Origin: Gambelia wislizenii
Taxonomy: Eukaryota > Chordata > Lepidosauria > Squamata > Crotaphytidae
Direction: 5' to 3'
Assembly (NCBI GenBank): GCA_030847615.1
Contig: JAUMIR010000001.1
Location: 34,223,501-34,287,500 of the forward strand
Length of the DNA: 64,000 nt
This document shows, one piece after another, positions 43,506-54,345 of this stretch. Position numbers and translations under genes: made by a program. The notes beneath the pieces are model-generated. The model was not told the origin of the DNA. It saw nothing but the letters and a program-made list of their open reading frames with translations, and made no database searches. The stretch's first letter is position 1. Every line of letters begins with the position of its first letter.

Positions 43506-44089
43506 TTATCTGGTATGTTTTAGATTTTATATATTTTAAACTGATGTTATAAATGTTAATTATATATATATTGTATTTTTAATCTGTTATTTTATGGAAG
43601 CTGTGTTGGGTTCCATTTTGGGAGACAGGTGGTATACAAATGAAATAAACAGATAATTGTAATTCCTGTTGCTACTTTTGCAATGTGAATGGAATCAGAG
43701 ATTGAAAAGTTACTTTTTTTTTCTTCCTTTGCAGAAAGGAAGATGATATACTGGTAGCCCTCACAATACGAAATGTATTTGAGGTAGACTTCACATCCCA
43801 ACATATCTTGGAGTGTTGGCCTAGTGCTGAGGGGCTGAGTCTTTCATTCTCAAGATCTCCTCCATATGAAATCTTGCTTCCAGATATAAAACTAGCCCAG
43901 GACACTTGGGAAGGCATACAAAGCTGTAGCTCCCTATTCCTGCCTTCCTCCACTTGGAGCCCTCCAGATGTATTGGGAAGTAACTCCCATAATGTACACC
44001 CATGTTTATCAGGGAGACTGATGAGAGCTTGGATTTGTCCTTCGAGCCTGTGCAATGGATTTTTCTGGTGGAGCGCAGTGTGCACAGAA
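43506..44089. other. Non-coding stretch with a LINE tail
   Basis: About 43560-43655 ends with GGGTTCCATTTTGGGAGACA, GGTATACAAATGAAATAAAC, a LINE 3' end like those at 6285 and 12900. The rest is not recognised; a 181-codon minus-strand frame crosses different sequence types and has no domain. Confidence 0.4.
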
Positions 44090-44366
44090 CTGGCCTCACA
44101 TCGGGAGGCATGGAGACGCACTATCCACAATGCTGCAGCCTTATTTGAGAACTCACGCCAAACAAGTCTTGAAGAGAAACGACAATGCAGAAAAAAATCA
44201 CAACCTGGAAACATCACCCAAGGAGACCTTCTGCTGTGCCTTCTGCAACCGGACTTGTCTATCTCAGATTGGCCTTTTTAGTCATCAGCACGCTTGCAGA
44301 AAACGCAGGATGAGTCCTTCCTGAATCTTCGTTTGCGAAGAAAAGCCAGAGAGAGAGAGAGTGATG
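44090..44366 (+). pseudogene. LINE 3' end with zinc-finger-like motif, copy 2
   Basis: A shorter 5'-truncated copy of the 41350 element, from LASHREAWRRTIHNAAALFEN through EEKRQ to the finger-like segment (CAFCNRTCLSQIGLFSHQHA) and RRMSPS. It ends CTTCGTTTGCGAAGAAAAGC followed by a (GA)n tail, which is the likely terminal repeat. Confidence 0.75.
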
Positions 44367-44862
44367 AGAGCTCAAGTCCAATGTATCTGGAGAGGAGGCT
44401 ACCATAGTTCTACTACTACTAAACTATAAACTATCATAATGCTTTGTGGCCTGTGGGACCCTCAAATCTACAGCAAAAGCAACCTACCTCTACCTTAGTA
44501 GCCTGTTGGGTGGGAAGGAAGACATGCTGAGCCTCTTTGGGGGAAACGGTTCAACACCTTAGGTTGCTCCTTTAAAGTCTGGAATAAAACCCTGAACAGA
44601 CTGGCCACACTGCTGGCATGGAAGCTACAGGCCACTAAGAGACATAAGGAAGTGACAGAAAGATTTTCCCAGAGAATGTGGCTCTAGACAATAGGAAGGA
44701 AGGAAAATAAGTATCTCAAGCCTATGTTAGGAGGAGATGAGAAGGGTCGCATGAAAAACCATCTATATCAGAGATGGACAACCTCCTGCCAACCTACAAG
44801 GGTTCTATGTCTTCCCCTTCTGCTGTTATCACCTCTTTAGAGGAAAGAAGAAGCAACTTAAA
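44367..44862. other. Non-coding stretch, nothing recognised
   Basis: No assignable repeat or exon. Confidence 0.4.
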
Positions 44863-45133
44863 TACAGTCAGACCCCCATATCCATGGGGATTCAGTTCCT
44901 GGACTTACCACAAAAACCCCTGGACTTACCATGGATACTGGAAGCCATGGATAATAGTGAACCCTATTAAAATAAAGGATTTCCAGTACAAACATACCAT
45001 AGAGTTGCATTGGAGGACTAAAAAGAAACCTAGAGGACTCCTCTCTAGGCATTTTGCAACGTGACAGTGTCCCTACTTTTTTTAGCTGCTGATAACTGAA
45101 ACTATTGGTTCTGCAGACACGGGGATCCAATTG
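44863..45133. mobile_element. TA-flanked MITE, same family as 18769-18993
   Basis: Left end TACAGTCAGACCCCCATATC; interior AGCCATGGATAATAGTGAAC, TGGAGGACTAAAAAGAAACC; degraded right end ACGGGGATCCAATTG. The right terminus and duplication are uncertain. Confidence 0.5.
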
Positions 45134-46137
45134 TGCCTTTACAACACCCTACATAGAACAGAACTGAGTCTACAAGTGTGAAAGCTATTGCACTGAACTA
45201 TGGTTGGCAGGCAGGAAAGGCATTAAATGAAATCAAGCCATGTTTGGGAGGACAGGAAATTCAGTGCATGGAACTTAACATGGTTTGCAGGAAGAAAAAT
45301 TATCACATGGGATTGAGGAGACAAGAGTGCTTTTACACTGGGAGTTCCTCCTCTGTAGTCATGCCTAGAATTGAGCTTTGGGACTATGGCTGGAAAATTA
45401 ATAGGACTTAACATCTGGTACAACTTGCTATGCTTTGGTCCAATCCCATCCCCTTAGCCCCACCCACAGATGGAATGCAGCCCCAACAGACTTCCCGAAT
45501 TGGAATTCAGCCCTGGGCTGAAAAAAGTTTCTCCACCCCTGTACTATATGCAAATTAGTTACTCCTTATGGCTGAATTAGGACTGCTCCCATGACACTTC
45601 AACCCTACCATAGCTTCCTACACTGCTGAAGTTGGTTCCTACTTCCTAGCTCCTTATTTATCTGAAAGTTCAAAGCTAACGAAATAAGGATCTAAAGCTT
45701 AAATACTGCTTCTGCACTCCAAAATAAACTTTGGACTACCTCATATCATGTATCTCCATGCTTCTCTCCAGTTAAAACAGTTTTTGCATATTCCAGCTTA
45801 ATGAATGATGACATCACCATCACAGTTCAGCTTCTCTGTACTGTTCTTCTTTGTTCATATTGAAGCCTGCAGAAATTAAGATCTTTCGATGTCTGCTTCT
45901 GCTCTTCTTCCCTTCTTAGACATTCTTGGGTTCTCTTGGCAAATATGTTCCAACTTCCAGAGCTTGGAAGACTAACGTTTGTGGATTATAGCTCCCAGAA
46001 TCCCCCAATCAGCATGGTCATTGGCAGTGCTGCCTACTGTATTCTGGGAGTCGTAATTCAAAAGAGTAAATCTTTTGTTGGATTAGAAGTAGATTCCCAG
46101 GGTGTTACCCCTTTTCTGGGAATGATGAAAATTGGTT
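45134..46137. other. Non-coding stretch with one palindromic repeat
   Basis: About 45950-46070 contains a short palindromic repeat (GGATTATAGCTCCCAGAATC / TATTCTGGGAGTCGTAATTC). Otherwise nothing recognised. 45580-45780 shows no protein-like frame. Confidence 0.4.
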
Positions 46138-47207
46138 CATAGAATCATAGAGTTGGAAGAGAGCACAGGGGCCATCCAGTCCAAACCCTTGCCATTCAGG
46201 AACACACAATCAAATCATTCCCAAAAGATGGCCATCCAGCCTCTGTTTAAAAACCTCCAAAGAAGGAGACTCCGCCACACTCCAAGGCAGTGTATTCCAC
46301 TTCCGAACAGCTCTTGCTGTTAGGAAGTTCTTCCTAATGTTTAGGTGGAATCTCGTTTCCTGTAGTTTGAACCCATTGCTCTGTGTCCTATCCTCTGGGG
46401 TAGCAGAAAATAAGCTTGCTCCCTCTACAATATGATATCCCTTCAAATATTTAAGCGTGGCTATCATGTCATCTCTTAACCTTCTTGTCTCCAGACTAAA
46501 CATGCCCAGCTCCCTAAACCGCTCCTCATAGGGCATGGCTTCCAGACCTCCCACCATCCTGGTCGCCCTCCTCTGGACACGTTCCAGCTTCTCAATATCC
46601 TTCCTGAATTGTGGTGCCCAGAACTGGACACAGTATTCCAGGTGAGGCCTGACCAAAGCAGAATAGAGTGGCACTATTGCTTCCCTTGATCTAGAGACTA
46701 TACTTCTATTGATGAAGCATAGAATTGCAGCATAGAATCGCTGCAGTGCTAACTCATGTTCAGCTTGTGGTCCACTAGGACTCCTAGATCCCTTTCACAT
46801 GTACTGCCATCAAGCCAGGTGTCCCCCATCCTAAATCTGTACATTTCATATTTACTGCCCAATTGTAGTATCCTACATTTCTCCTTGTTGAAATTCATTT
46901 TGCTAGTTTGGGCCCAGCTTTCTAATCTGTTCAGGTCATTTTGGATTCTGATCCTGTCCTATGGTGTATTGGCTACCTCTCCTAATTTGGTGTCATCTGC
47001 AGACTTGACAAGCATACCCTCTACTCCCTCATCCAAGTCATTGATAAAGATGCTGAATAGCACTGGGCTCAGACAGAACCCTTTGGCACTCCTCTAGTCA
47101 CTTCTCTCCAGGATGAAGAGGAGCCATTGGTGACTACCCTTTGGGGGTTCGGTCGGTCGGTCAATCAATCACAAATCTACCTAACCATTGCATTGTCTCA
47201 CCCAATT
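46138..47207 (-). mobile_element. CR1 LINE, 3' portion of the large block
   Basis: The 3' terminus is TCATAGAATCATAGAGTTGG at 46138. On the minus strand it carries ORF2 C-terminal sequence ([50 protein letters not shown]) and, upstream, an RT catalytic site mutated from FADD to SADD (46992-47003). It ends where sequence starts to repeat at about 47208. Confidence 0.85.
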
Positions 47208-48905
47208 AAGGTTCAGCCTTGGCTTTTTTATCTGCTGCTGACTCATGTTCAGTTTGTGGTCCACTAAGACAGCGTAATCCCTTTCACATGTACTGTCATC
47301 AAGCCAGGTGTCACCCATCCTATATATGTGCTTTTCATTTTTACTGCCCAAGTGTAGGATCCTACATTTCTCCATGTTGAAATTCATTTTGTTAATACTG
47401 GCCCAGATTTCTAATCTGTTGAGGTCATTTTGGATTCTGATCCTGTTCTCTGGGTTATTAGCTACCCTTTCTAATTTGGTGTCATCTGCAAACTTGATAA
47501 GCATACCCTCTATTACTTCATCCAAGTCATCAGTAAAGATGTTGAATAGCACTGGGCCCAGGACAGAACTCTGTGGCACCCGACTGGTCACTTCTCTCCA
47601 GGATAAAGGGGGCACATTTGATGACTACGTTTGGGTTCGGTCAGTCAACCAATTACAAATCCACCTAACTGTTGCATTGTCTAGCCCTCATGTTACTAAC
47701 TTTTTTACAAGGATATCAGGAGGGACTTTGTCAAAGGCCTTACTGAAATCAAGATACACTGCATTCACAGTATTCCCTTCATCTACCAAGTATATAACTC
47801 TATAAAAATAAAGAGATAAGATTAGTCTGGCATGACTTGTTTTTGAGAAATCCATGTTGACCTTTAGTGATCACGGCATTCCTTTCTAAGTGCTTACAGA
47901 CTGTCTGTTTAATGATCTGCTCTAGAATCTTTCCTAGTATTGACGTTAGGCTGATTGGGAGATAATTATTTGGGTCTTCTTTTTTCCCCTTTTTAAATAT
48001 GGGGGACAAACGTTTGCCCTCCTCCAGTCTGCTTGGACCTCTCTTGTTCTCCAGGATTTATCAAAGATTATTGACAGTAGTTCTGAGCTTACTTCTGCTA
48101 GTTCTTTTAGTACCCTTAGATGTAGTTCATCTGGTACTGGAGACTTGAATTCATTTATACTGGCCAGGTATTCCTGAAGTACCTCTTTACCTATTCTGTG
48201 CTGCATTTCCCCTACTGCATCATCTGCTCCATTATCTCCAGGTTGAGCACTGTTCTCCTTTTGAAAGAAGACCAAGGCAAAGAAGGTGTTGAGTAGTTCT
48301 GCCTTATCTCTGTCCCCTGTTAGCATTTCACCATCTTCCCCCCTCCCCAGCAATCCTACCACTTCCTTGTTCTTTCTTTAGCTGCAGACATATTTAAAAA
48401 ACAACAACCCTTTTTTATTGTTTTTAACCTCTCTAGGAAGCCTGAGCTTCATCTATGCTTTTGCTTTTCTGATTTCCCCCCTACATGAGCTGCCTATTTG
48501 TTTGAATTCTTCTTTGGTGATTTCTTGCTGTTTCTATTTCTTGTACATATTCCTTTTAAGTCTTAGCTCAGCTGAAAGTTCTTTAGATAGCCATACTGGT
48601 TTCTTTAGTCACCTGCCATTTTTACTCCTCATTGGAACTGTTTGAAGTTGTGCCTTCAATATCTCACTTTTTAGAAACTCCCATCCATCATGTACTCCCT
48701 TCTCTTTTAGTATTCCTGACCATAGGATCACCACCAGTAATTCCCTAAGTTTTCTGAAATCAGCTTTCTTAAAGTCTAGAAGGCATGTCTGACTATGCTT
48801 GGTTTCCCCTTTCCTCTGTATAACAAACTCCAGGAGAACATGGTCAGTCCTCCCTAAGGATCCCACCACTTTCACTCCATTAAGCAGATCATCTCTGTTG
48901 ATTTC
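47181..48905 (-). pseudogene. CR1 ORF2 reverse transcriptase domain remnant
   Basis: Read 5' to 3' on the minus strand: VVGSLGRTDHVLLEFVI (end of the endonuclease, about 48870), then LLNTFFALVF and ELHLRVLKELAEVSSELLSI, then IFKKGKKEDPNNYLPISLTS, KSCQTNLISLF, and TDDLDEVIEGMLIKFADDTK with an intact FADD catalytic motif at 47481-47492. These follow the usual RT block order. Several frameshifts and stops separate them. The copy lacks its own 3' end: after NMSQQ the sequence switches to that of the downstream CR1 portion, so about 440 bp of the RT end occur twice. Confidence 0.85.
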
Positions 48906-48907
48906 TC

Positions 48908-49535
48908 TCTCTGGCTTTTCTTCGCAAATGAAGATTCAGGAAGGACTCATCCCGCGCTTTCTGCAAGCGCGCTGATGACTAAAAAGGCCAATCCGAGAAA
49001 CAAGTCCAGTTGCAGAAAGCACAGCAGAAGGTCTCCTTGGGTGATGTTTCCGCGTTGTGATTCTTTCTGCGTTGTCGTTTCTCTTCAAGACTTGTTCGGC
49101 GTGAGTTCTCAAATAAGGCTGCAGCATTGTGGATTGTTCATCTCCATGCCTCCCGATGTGAGGCCAGGGCGGACCACTGTTGGTGATCAATTTGGCCAAG
49201 CCTGAGATGTTGTTTCAGAGAGTCTTTGTACCGCTTTTTTGGAGAGCCCCTCTTACACTGACCTGTGGCGAGTTCACCGTAGAGTAGTATTTTTGGGAGG
49301 CGATGGTCCTCCATCCTAGAAATGTTCCCTGCCCAGTGCAGCTGTGTTGTCAATATCATGGCCTCAATGCTGGTGATCCCTGCTTGCTCAAGGACAGCAA
49401 CATTTGTCACATAGTCAGTTCAGTGTATATTTAGGATTGTGCATAGACAGTGCTGATCAAAGCATTCGAGGAGTCATAGGTGGTGGCAATAGGTGACCCA
49501 TGTTTCAGATCCATAAAGGAGGATAGACAGTACAA
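48908..49535 (-). pseudogene. Zinc-finger LINE copy 3, inserted into CR1
   Basis: Minus orientation. Encodes, with frameshifts, LNIHWTDYV-type sequence, then EQAGITSIEAMILTTQLHWA, GNISRMEDHRLPKILLYGEL, KKRYKDSLKQHLRLGQIDHQ and the finger-like end (TRKHHPRRPSAVLSATGLVS in the wrong frame). The terminal stem-loop (CTTCATTTGCGAAG on its own strand) lies at about 48921-48934 and a (GA)n tail at 48905. It interrupts the CR1 endonuclease frame between VEEATRGSA and VVGSLGRTDH. The longest copy here. Confidence 0.8.
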
Positions 49536-49539
49536 ATCA

Positions 49540-50455
49540 GATATACAATAGCTGATCCCCTTGTTGCCTCTTCCACCTTCTGGACAATAAAATTGTCTTC
49601 AAGGCAAGTGAGGAATTTGTTGGACCTTAATTTCTTGGTAGAGTTGGACTTCCAACATATATCAGTATAGTTGAAATCCCCCATTACTACTACATATCTC
49701 CTTTCTGAATGTGCAGTCATCTGTTCCAGGAAGGCATCATCCAAGTCCTCGGTTTGGCTTGGAGGTCTGTAGTAGACCCCCACAACGACATCCCTGCTGT
49801 TTGTCTCCCCTTTGATTTTTACCCAGATGCTCTCAACCTGGCTCCCGGGATCCCAACAATCCCACCCAAGATCATCACTATTGGTTAGGATCAAGTCTGA
49901 AATAGCTGGTTTGTTGCCTCATCCACCTTCTGGACAATAAAATTGTCTTCAAGGCAAGTGAGGAATTTGTTGGACCTTAATTTCTTGGCAGAGTTGGACT
50001 TCCAACAAATATCAGAATAGTTGAAACTCTCCATTACTACTACATCTCTCCTTTCTGAATGTGCGGTCATCTGTTCCAGGAAGGCAACATCCAAGTACTC
50101 AGTCTGGCTTGGGGGGTCTGTAGATGCCCACAATAACATCATTGTTATTTCTTTCCCCCATAATTTTTACCCAGATGTTCTCAACCTGGCTTCCAGGATT
50201 AAAATCACAGATCTCTTCACAGGTGTAAACATCATTGACATATAATGCTATTCCTCCTCCTTTCCTGTTTGGTGTGTTTCTCTGAAATAGGCTATACCGC
50301 TCTATTCCTATATTCCAATCATGAGACTCATCCCACCAGGTTTCAGTGATGTCTTTTAAATCATATTTGCTTTGCTGTGTTAAGAGTTCGGGTTCATCCT
50401 GTTTGTTTCCCGTGCTCTGTGCATTAGTATAGAGATATCTAAGACCATGGGCCAT
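49540..50455 (-). pseudogene. CR1 ORF2 endonuclease domain remnant, partly duplicated
   Basis: From the N-terminal side: YLYTNAQSTGNKQDEPELL, DITETWWDESHDWNIGIERY (acidic E of the apurinic-endonuclease core), GGGIALYVNDV, NIWVKIMGERNNNDVIVGIY, a YYRPPSQTEDLDDAFLEQ block and VVVMGDFNYTDICWKSNS (conserved D/N). The block from GSQVE to EATRG occurs twice, at about 49555-49895 and 49915-50190, in the same orientation. Stops separate the parts. The APE-type endonuclease nicks target DNA in intact family members. Confidence 0.85.
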
Positions 50456-50639
50456 TCCCCCATCTGCCTTTTAATCCTCCCACTGCTGGTTTCTTTTACT
50501 ATTTGCCTTGTTCTCTGTATAACATTTGGGCTATTATCTCCAGCATTTGATGGGAACTCCTGTCCTCATGAATACTGTCTCCCTCCCTGCCACAACTCAG
50601 TTTAAAGCCCTCCTGATCAGATCGTTAAAAGTCTTAACA

Positions 50640-51470
50640 AAAATATTCCTGCCAACTCCTGTGAGGTGCAACCCATCCCTTGCCAGAAGTCCACCTCCAT
50701 GAAACCACGCCCCATGGTCCAGGAAGCCAAACTATTCCCAGCGGCACCATCTGCGCAACCAGTTGCTCATCTCTACTATCCTTCTCTCCCTTCCTAAGCC
50801 ATGCCCTTCCACTGGAAGGACAGACAAAATGACTACCTGTGCATCTAAGTCCTTCAGCTTCCTACCCAGAGCCTCATAACCCCTTTTGATATTCTGAAGG
50901 CTATGCCTTGCAGTATCATTGGTTCCCACATGGACCAAAAGGAAGGGACAACAGTCAGAAGTCTCATCAGCCTTTCTGTTACATTGCGGATTTTTGCACC
51001 TGGGAGACAGTACACCTCTTGAGACATCTTATCAGATCTGCAAAGAGTCTCCTACCACAACCACACACGTCCTCTGAGGATTGGCAGAGGCCAATCTGTG
51101 CACTGAACCATCCAAGGTCCCATGCACATTCTCTCAGGCCTGGCTCTGCTGCTCTCCTTCCCATTACTTGTCATCACTGACATGGGAGAGAGCTTCAAAC
51201 TGGTTCTGTAGTGCCAAACTCGTAGAATGGACCCTGCTCCTTCTCCTTCTGTGAGTCACATTCTTCCAAACACTTACCTCCCGTGTATCAGAACTCCCTC
51301 CTTCACAGAGACACCCCCTGCATGTTCCTGAACCAAGACCTGCTGGTCTGCTCTGCTCTGTCTAAGAAAACCTCCTGCTCCCTAATATGCTGTATAGTGG
51401 CTAATTGGGCCTCAAGTTGTTGGACCTTCTCTTCCAGAAACACAACCAACTTGCACTTGCTGTAGGTGTA
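50640..51470 (-). pseudogene. CR1 ORF1 with SGNH-esterase motifs
   Basis: Read on the minus strand: a coiled-coil-like CKLVVFLEEKVQQLEAQLAT at about 51400-51462, then the nucleophile motif VVVGDSL (GDS at 51044-51052), then HVGTNDTARHSLQNIKRGYE (GTND at 50915-50926), QVVILSVLPVEG, and LLARDGLHLTGVGRNIF with the D-G-L-H pair at 50666-50677. Ser in GDS, Asn in GTND and Asp/His in DxxH are the SGNH-hydrolase catalytic set described for CR1 ORF1 proteins of reptiles. In-frame stops just after GDSLQI and other frame breaks show it is dead. ORF1 proteins act in RNP formation; the esterase role is not fully understood. Confidence 0.8.
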
Positions 51471-51479
51471 GCTCTACAC

Positions 51480-52070
51480 ATCCATAGTCAAGAAGACAAA
51501 CATCCCACAGCTGTTTCAGGCTACTGCAGCAGTTCCCTCACTGTCCATATTGAATACTCTGGATTAGGCACTAGAACAGAACTCTGTGCCTCCCCCTCAA
51601 ATTCCCCTGCTAAACACCCATGCCAAACACCCCTGTTGTCCTCACTCCTGTTGTCCTCGCTCCTGTATGCTGAGCTCCAGAGACTAAATCTGCAGCTATA
51701 GAGAGAGAGCTACTGGCTGCTAGCTCCTCCCTTTGAGAGAGCTACTGGCTGCTAGCAACTCCCTCTCACCCACTTACTCTCAGCAGTCTCTGACTCACTT
51801 CCTCTCAACACAAGCAGCTCACCAAACAAATGCTAATGGGTCCACCCAGGCAATCCTACACTCAGCCCACACAAACAAACAGCCTTGACCCAAGCAAGCA
51901 CACTAGCATTAGCCCAACAAACTCTCTGGGGCTGAAGAAGTTTAATTCAACAGTCACAAGCTTACTTTAAGCTGTCTCTTCCACCACACCAACACCAAAC
52001 ACTCCTGTTGTCCTCTCTCCTGTTCACTGAAGCTGCAGCTATAGAGAGAGCTACTGGATGCTGGATGCAT
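51480..52070 (-). promoter_or_regulatory. Probable CR1 5' leader with internal repeats
   Basis: Upstream (on the minus strand) of ORF1. The phrase GAGAGAGCTACTGG-TGCTAG occurs twice at 51700-51770, and TCCTGTTGTCCTCTCTCCTG plus GCTGCAGCTATAGAGAGAGC recurs at about 52008-52060, resembling 51655-51710. Repeated leader segments upstream of ORF1 are typical of LINE promoters. The exact 5' end is not defined. Confidence 0.5.
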
Positions 52071-52139
52071 TTAGATTGGCTATGCATACTCAGTGATTTG
52101 TCTTACCTTCCCATGTCTGTGGCTTGGCACACTTGCTAG

Positions 52140-52285
52140 AGCAGTGCTTCCCAACCTTGAGTCCCCAAATATTGTTGGATGTCAACTACCAGATGTCCTA
52201 GCCAGCATCTTGGACCCAGCCATCTCAACCAGTGGTGAGGGATTCTGGGAACTGCAGACTAAAAACATCTGGAGAGCCACTATGC
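52140..52285. repeat. Short palindromic repeat
   Basis: Left half CTTGAGTCCCCAAATATTGT, TGGATGTCAACTACCAG; right half inverse GGGATTCTGGGAACTGCAGA, AACATCTGGAGAGCC. Same family as 20944-21064. Confidence 0.6.
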
Positions 52286-53943
52286 ATGAGTTACCCTGAG
52301 CTCTTTGCTTTGCAACACCCTCTTCTTGCTAAGCTGGGTTAGGGATTCTGTGGCCCATAGGCTGCCCATGGGGAGCCTCCTGCAGCCGATGCACACCCCC
52401 TGCCCCCATTTCCTTGAACTCCATATTTTGCCAAAGAATGTTGGCACCAAAAACATTTTGAGGGCTCAAATGAGCAATTTGGGCCACAAAGTGCTATTTC
52501 AGATTCCACCCACCCTGAAGCTGCTGGGAAAAGCCAGCAGAAATGCAATGGATGTGGCTTCTGGTGGGCTGAAGCATCACTTCTGATTGCAGCAAGGTAT
52601 GCTAATGATCCCCCTGAGGGTCCAGAGGAGAAGAAAATGGACTAAGAGTCCATTTTTGATCCTAAGAGTATATCCACCTCTGATCTGTGCATAACCCTGC
52701 ATTCAGGGATTAAATTTAGATGACCTTTGGATTCCTCCCAAATCTTCTCTGGATTCCAGAGTCATTGCTTCCTCATCTAGCTAAGTGTCTACTACTGGTC
52801 ATCTGGAGTCCCAACAAGTGGAATCAATGCTAAGATTTTTTTTAAAAAAAGGAGTATCAATTTCAAGGGAAGGTATTGCAGGATAGTGATGCTTCTTGAT
52901 ATTTTTTTCTTTCCAGGGATTGTTTTCCATTGTGTTACTTAGCACTGAAGCAGGTGAATTGTTGCAATCAGCCCCAGAATGTGTTTTCTCCCCCAGGTTT
53001 AAACCCACACCCTTGAATGGTATAGCTATACCAAATATGAAGCAGCAGCTGGTGAGATAATGAACAAAGACTCCCAAGTGTTTCAAAGCATGTGCAGAGA
53101 GCTCCACTTCAGTCAACCAACTAACCCTCAACCAGTGCCTTTCCAAGCTGAAGATGGAGTAAAGCTTCCATGTAGTGTTGAAATCAGCATTTTCCACTGT
53201 CATTTTGGAAATTAATTAATTGATTAAAAATCAATGGCTGTTTCCCAGCTGAAGGTTTGTCTGGATGGCCCATTTCCTTCTGCTTTTGCCCCCCTCTGTT
53301 GTGTTTATATGAACAGTTGTGAGGCAAAAGTTTGGCACCTGCTGTCTGGAAGCAGTGTTGGTCCAAAAGCCACCCACCCACCCACACCCACACCCACACA
53401 CAGACAAACCTTGGATAAATCTGTCTGTTTCATACCATTCCTTGTTGATGCTTGGGAGATTTGGAAAGAGCCAAAGGCACCAGATGAAAAGCAAAGCAAA
53501 ACACACAGTGTTGTCCTAACGCACAAGTGCACACACTATGCTAATAAGGAGTGAGCTCTCTCCCTCTGTTCACACCGCAAACAGGTTGGGAGCAGAACTC
53601 AATGGGCAAAGGAGAGGAACTTGTATGGCACTTCAAGAGCGGAGGGAGGGAGGGGGGAGGCCATAGAGAAGACAGGCCAGATTGCTTCCCAGTGGCATTC
53701 TGTGTTATTTAAGAAAATTAACCCAATGCAACACAGAAGTAGACACAAGTGATAGAATCCATAACTCAGCTGGGCCTTCTCAGGTCAAGAACATGCTCAG
53801 CTTATTGTTGAGTTCACACTGGAAACTCCCAGAGAGTCTTCCTTAGAGCTCTTACATCTAGATTTGAGAAAGTTCTTTTTGGAGTATAAAACCCAGAATC
53901 CTCTCACCAGCATATTTCTGTTTGGGGGATTCTGGAAGCTATT
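52286..53943. other. Non-coding stretch with (CACCCA)n tract
   Basis: A CCACCCACCCACACCCACAC-type tract lies at 53370-53403. Its opposite strand yields the open frames of 71-106 codons seen there, which are artefacts. No exon or other repeat recognised. Confidence 0.4.
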
Positions 53944-53972
53944 TGCTGTTGTTGTGTGCCTTCAAGTCACAT
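53944..53972 (-). repeat. Sauria-type SINE tail fragment
   Basis: Only TGTTGTTGTGTGCCTTCAAG and TCAC remain. The neighbouring sequence does not continue the SINE. Confidence 0.6.
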
Positions 53973-54124
53973 GGAGTTTGGACTGGATTCCGCCTCTTGG
54001 TAGTTCTACACTAGTTTGCAGATGTTTGCATTTGGCTGAGTTCCAGGTCTCAATCTCCTGGTAAAGGTGCACCAAGATTATATTGTTTATTGGGTCAAAT
54101 AGTGTCCTGGATATATCTATGTAT

Positions 54125-54345
54125 TCGTTGTTGTGTGCCTTCAAGTCATTTCTAACTTATGGCACCCCTACGGTGAACCTATCACAGGTTTTTTGGCAAG
54201 ATTTGTTCAGAGGGGGTTCTCCTTTGCCTTCCTCTGAGGCGGAGAGAGTGTGACTTGCCCAAGGACACCCAATGGGTTTCCATGGCTGAGTGGGGATTCG
54301 GTCTCTAGAGTTGTAGTCCAATGCTCAGACCACTACACCATGGTG
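54125..54345 (-). repeat. Sauria-type SINE, nearly full length
   Basis: Tail (TCGTTGTTGTGTGCCTTCAA), body with TTCCTCTGAGGCGGAGAGAG and GTTTCCATGGCTGAGTGGGG, then a deleted B box: GGATTCGG is followed directly by TCTCTAGAG, so the AACCCTGG part is lost. A-box side present (CTCAGACCACTACACCATGG). Confidence 0.9.

Noticed and set aside
43672..44217. Minus-strand open frame of 181 codons
   Set aside because: It runs across unassigned DNA into the antisense of a LINE copy and has no recognisable domain.
51700..51770. CRISPR-like direct repeats
   Set aside because: Only two irregular copies, purine-rich leader repeats of a LINE in a vertebrate genome.
53231..53554. Minus-strand frame with Gly/Val/Trp/Cys repeats and plus-strand frame with a His/Pro run
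   Set aside because: They are the translation of the CACCCA simple repeat.
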